DNA of 64,000 bases from the NCBI RefSeq assembly GCF_052324685.1, contig NW_027507041.1, forward strand, positions 1-64,000, written 5' to 3'. The notes beneath the pieces are model-generated. The model saw only the letters and a list, made by a program, of their open reading frames with translations, searched no databases and was not told the DNA's origin. Numbering within the stretch: position 1 is the first letter of the stretch; each line of letters starts with the position of its first letter. The position numbers and the translations under genes were made by a program. This DNA is from Brachyhypopomus gauderio (taxonomy: Eukaryota; Chordata; Actinopteri; Gymnotiformes; Hypopomidae). Shown piece by piece: positions 60,640 to 64,000 of the stretch.

Positions 60640-61043
60640 TGAGTGTCTTGTTGGGAGTGTGGAAAGAGAGAGTGTGCTCTCTTCCTGCTAGCCAGTTTTA
60701 AATATGCTTCTCATGCCATTTGCAACTTTGTGCTGCCAAACTTTAGCAGTCCTAACTGATCCTGAAATAGTCCCAGGAATTGAGTTACAAATGGCTGCTT
60801 TGTCGTTACAATGTGTTGGCATGGAAATGCAGTGGGGTCTCTTGCAGCGTAGAGGATTAACTTGCCTCTCTAATGTGATTTGTGATGAGACCTTATGCCA
60901 CCAGTGGGGAGAGCTTGCACTCACAGGTGCTTCATCCAAAGATCTTCATGCAACATAGCGATGTCTTGTTTCAGGTAAAAGAAAAAGTGCCACATTCTTT
61001 CATGGCTGGTCACTGGTTGCTCCGCCTTGCGCTAAAAGAGGGT

Positions 61044-61115
61044 CTCCCCGTCTGGGAATCGCACCCCGGTCTTCCGCGTGACAGGCGGAGATACTATCCA
61101 CTATACTAACGAGGA
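61044..61115 (-). tRNA. tRNA-Asp(GTC), unit 17, probably non-functional
   Basis: Carries both lesions of unit 9 (CCCAG and G55), so the damaged gene was copied by the 15.8-kb duplication. Confidence 0.85.
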
Positions 61116-61878
61116 CACGTGCTGTGTCTTGCAGTGATGCTGAGTCAGGTGACGTGCACTTGTCCCCTTGATTTTAAAGTACTCTGAATCATTGTGCCTG
61201 CAAGGAGGTGGTAAAAAGAACACATTGTGGTGATATTGACTCACTGTTGCCATTCCTCTTTTACCATCGTCAGTTTGTGGACTTATGATAGGAAAAACTC
61301 AAAGAATCTTGGTGACCTACAGGTTTGATTCATCTGCCTTCCTAGTTAAGTCATGCAAACCATTTGCTGCAAAATTGGCTTTAGCTACATTGGCAATTCA
61401 TTTTGTCTTTGTATTCCAGTGCATTGTACCGAACTGCAATATCCATCTTAGATCAACTGAGATTTTGCATTTCTCTCTTTCCCACATGCAAGTTCTGAAT
61501 TTCTTGGCACACATTACTGCTTTGCATCTACTAAAAGCACTCCAGAGAAAGCTTCACTTCATACCTTCATGAGGTAGGTGTCGTTTGTACTTGTATTTTG
61601 GTGGTATTTTTGTTTTTTTTTTTGTTTGTGTGCGTTGTTTGTCTACTCTTGGAACATCCTGTGATTGGTTAGGGTAGGATTAGAGTTTAATTACGTTGGC
61701 CTCAGATTCTGGTTAATTCCAGGCTTCTTGTGCTAACCTTGTTGTTTGTTAGCTGTTGTTGGCAGTAATTAGTTGCTGCAGGTGCACTTGCCGCCATGCT
61801 CCAAGGAGTGAATTGGGGGCGGATACATTTTTTCTCCAGCTTTGTTAGTTCTTCCTCAGCCTCGCTTCTTCTTTCCTA

Positions 61879-61951
61879 GCCTCGTTAGCGCAGTAGGTAG
61901 CGCGTCAGTCTCATAATCTGAAGGTCGTGAGTTCGACCCTCACACGGGGCA
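61879..61951 (+). tRNA. tRNA-Met(CAT), unit 18
   Basis: Standard G12 form; counterpart of unit 10. Confidence 0.97.
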
Positions 61952-62535
61952 GCAAAAGCTTTTTGAAAAGATTGACGAGCCCCCAAAAGATGCTCAAACG
62001 CTCTTTCCTTATTCACTCGCATGCTGAGCACACCCCCTACCCTGAAAATAGTATTGGCACATGACTCTTACAGGTCATCCCTAGTTGATTCAAGCTGTGC
62101 TTTTTCTTTTGTAAATTCGCGTGTACACAGCAAGTTGTGTTGCATCCAATTCAATTCTCTCCACTGACCGTTCAGTCAATACCTTGATGGCGTCTGTATT
62201 GACACCTCTACTGAGACATCAAGCTGCCTCTTTGGAGCATGTTCGCTCCCAGATCAAATTGCAGTGTCGTGGTGCCAACACAGAATAATGGACCACGTCG
62301 GACACTTTTCACTTTTGATTCTTTTTGATTCACTTTTGATGACACGCTTTTGAATACCTGATCACCTGGAATTGGTACCAGCTTGAAGTTAATAGTGAGT
62401 AGACTTATGGAGATTCATTTATTTGAATTTTCTACTCAAGCCATTTGCAACTCAGAAGCAATGACACTTGTGCACTCATCATTGAGCTTGAGGAAGTCCA
62501 AGGAATTGATCTCTATGTTACTCTCGCTCCTCCGA

Positions 62536-62617
62536 ACTGCGATGGCCTAGAGGTTAAGGCGTTGGACTTGAAATCCAATGGGGTTTCCCCGCGCAGGTTC
62601 GACTCCTGCTTGCAGCG
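62536..62617 (+). tRNA. tRNA-Ser(TGA), unit 18 (A1/T13 form)
   Basis: A1/T13 form with the unit-10 trailer change. Confidence 0.9.
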
Positions 62618-63021
62618 TGAGTGTCTTGTTGGGAGTGTGGAAAGAGAGGGTGTGCTCTCTTCCTGCTAGCCAGTTTTAAATATGCTTCTCATGCCATTTG
62701 CAACTTTGTGCTGCCAAACTTTAGCAGTCCTAACTGATCCTGAAATAGTCCCAGGAATTGAGTTACAAATGGCTGCTTTGTCGTTACAATGTGTTGGCAT
62801 GGAAATGCAGTGGGGTCTCTTGCAGCGTAGAGGATTAACTTGCCTCTCTAATGTGATTTGTGATGAGACCTTATGCCACCAGTGGGGAGAGCTTGCACTC
62901 ACAGGTGCTTCATCCAAAGATCTTCATGCAACATAGCGATGTCTTGTTTCAGGTAAAAGAAAAAGTGCCACATTCTTTCATGGCTGGTCACTGGTTGCTC
63001 CGCCTTGCGCTAAAAGAGGGT

Positions 63022-63093
63022 CTCCCCGTCGGGGAATCGAACCCCGGTCTTCCGCGTGACAGGCGGAGATACTATCCACTATACTAACGAGGA
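63022..63093 (-). tRNA. tRNA-Asp(GTC), unit 18
   Basis: Standard form. Confidence 0.97.
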
Positions 63094-63856
63094 CACGTGC
63101 TGTGTCTTGCAGTGATGCTGAGTCAGGTGACGTGCACTTGTCCCCTTGATTTTAAAGTACTCTGAATCATTGTGCCTGCAAGGAGGTGGTAAAAAGAACA
63201 CATTGTGGTGATATTGACTCACTGTTGCCATTCCTCTTTTACCATCGTCAGTTTGTGGACTTATGATAGGAAAAACTCAAAGAATCTTGGTGACCTACAG
63301 GTTTGATTCATCTGCCTTCCTAGTTAAGTCATGCAAACCATTTGCTGCAAAATTGGCTTTAGCTACATTGGCAATTCATTTTGTCTTTGTATTCCAGTGC
63401 ATTGTACCGAACTGCAATATCCATCTTAGATCAACTGAGATTTTGCATTTCTCTCTTTCCCACATGCAAGTTCTGAATTTCTTGGCACACATTACTGCTT
63501 TGCATCTACTAAAAGCACTCCAGAGAAAGCTTCACTTCATACCTTCATGAGGTAGGTGTCGTTTGTACTTGTATTTTGGTGGTATTTTTGTTTTTTTTTT
63601 TGTTTGTGTGCGTTGTTTGTCTACTCTTGGAACATCCTGTGATTGGTTAGGGTAGGATTAGAGTTTAATTACGTTGGCCTCAGATTCTGGTTAATTCCAG
63701 GCTTCTTGTGCTAACCTTGTTGTTTGTTAGCTGTTGTTGGCAGTAATTAGTTGCTGCAGGTGCACTTGCCGCCATGCTCCAAGGAGTGAATTGGGGGCGG
63801 ATACATTTTTTCTCCAGCTTTGTTAGTTCTTCCTCAGCCTCGCTTCTTCTTTCCTA

Positions 63857-63929
63857 GCCTCGTTAGCGCAGTAGGTAGCGCGTCAGTCTCATAATCTGAA
63901 GGTCGTGAGTTCGACCCTCACACGGGGCA
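63857..63929 (+). tRNA. tRNA-Met(CAT), unit 19 (unit cut by window end)
   Basis: Standard G12 form; complete, although its unit continues past 64000. Confidence 0.97.
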
Positions 63930-64000
63930 GCAAAAGCTTTTTGAAAAGATTGACGAGCCCCCAAAAGATGCTCAAACGCTCTTTCCTTATTCACTCGCAT

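Larger units (their letters stand above)
27694..64000. repeat. Tandem array of about 1.977-kb tRNA units (18 full + 1 partial)
   Basis: Unit starts (at TTATGATAGG): 27694, 29671, 31647, 33624, 35598, 37574, 39551, 41528, 43504, 45473, 47451, 49428, 51405, 53383, 55360, 57337, 59314, 61283, 63261. Periods are 1969-1978 bp. Each holds tRNA-Met(CAT) +, tRNA-Ser(TGA) + and tRNA-Asp(GTC) -. Units differ by few substitutions, a T-run, and an 8-bp deletion in units 9 and 17 (near 43570 and 59380). The array runs off the right edge. Tandem tRNA arrays of this kind are known in fish. Confidence 0.98.
59147..64000. repeat. Right member of a 15.81-kb shifted duplication
   Basis: Counterpart of 43337-48190. 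Similarity to unit 8 begins between about 59036 (still CATGGCTGG) and 59161 (already TCTCGCAG). At least one base differs (GGTTAGGTTAGG near 43885 against GGTTAGGGTAGG near 59693). Confidence 0.85.

Noticed and set aside
27694-64000. CRISPR-like or centromeric satellite array
   Set aside because: Unit length of about 2 kb with embedded tRNA genes; no short direct repeats with spacers and no satellite-sized monomer.

Overview
The window reads as intergenic, repeat-built DNA from a ray-finned fish, probably a teleost. Four things point there: a full-length L2-type LINE with an esterase ORF1, an ISL2EU-type DNA transposon with its SWIM-YqaJ partner gene, hAT remnants, and a vertebrate-type tandem tRNA array like those known from zebrafish. 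No host protein-coding gene was found. Species cannot be fixed from the sequence.

Left part (1-22744): a head-to-tail array of a unit of about 7.18 kb, three full copies (1-7178, 7179-14359, 14360-21502) and a truncated fourth (21503-22744). Each unit holds a degraded ISL2EU-like transposon: a DDE transposase exon on + and, facing it, a SWIM plus YqaJ-exonuclease gene on -. The second gene is split by an 1151-bp hAT element and by a 5'-truncated LINE next to a (TA)n tract. The whole nested composite was therefore assembled first and multiplied afterwards.

Middle (22745-27681): one L2-like LINE on the - strand with both ORFs open (ORF1: zinc-knuckle-like cysteines, coiled coil, SGNH esterase; ORF2: APE endonuclease and reverse transcriptase with YADD). 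It sits exactly where the 7.18-kb array ends and the next array begins. A 6-bp direct repeat (AGATAT) flanks it.

Right part (about 27694-64000, running off the window): 18 complete and one partial copy of a unit of about 1.977 kb. Each full unit carries tRNA-Met(CAT) on +, tRNA-Ser(TGA) on +, and tRNA-Asp(GTC) on -, giving 55 tRNA genes in 36.3 kb (19 Met, 18 Ser, 18 Asp). Units differ by a few marker changes, several inside the tRNAs. The markers show 3-unit periodicity in the first half and a near-exact 8-unit (15,810-bp) duplication that makes 43.3-48.2 kb match 59.1-64.0 kb. Some copies look structurally impaired, notably tRNA-Asp in units 9 and 17, and those copies have been multiplied along with sound ones.
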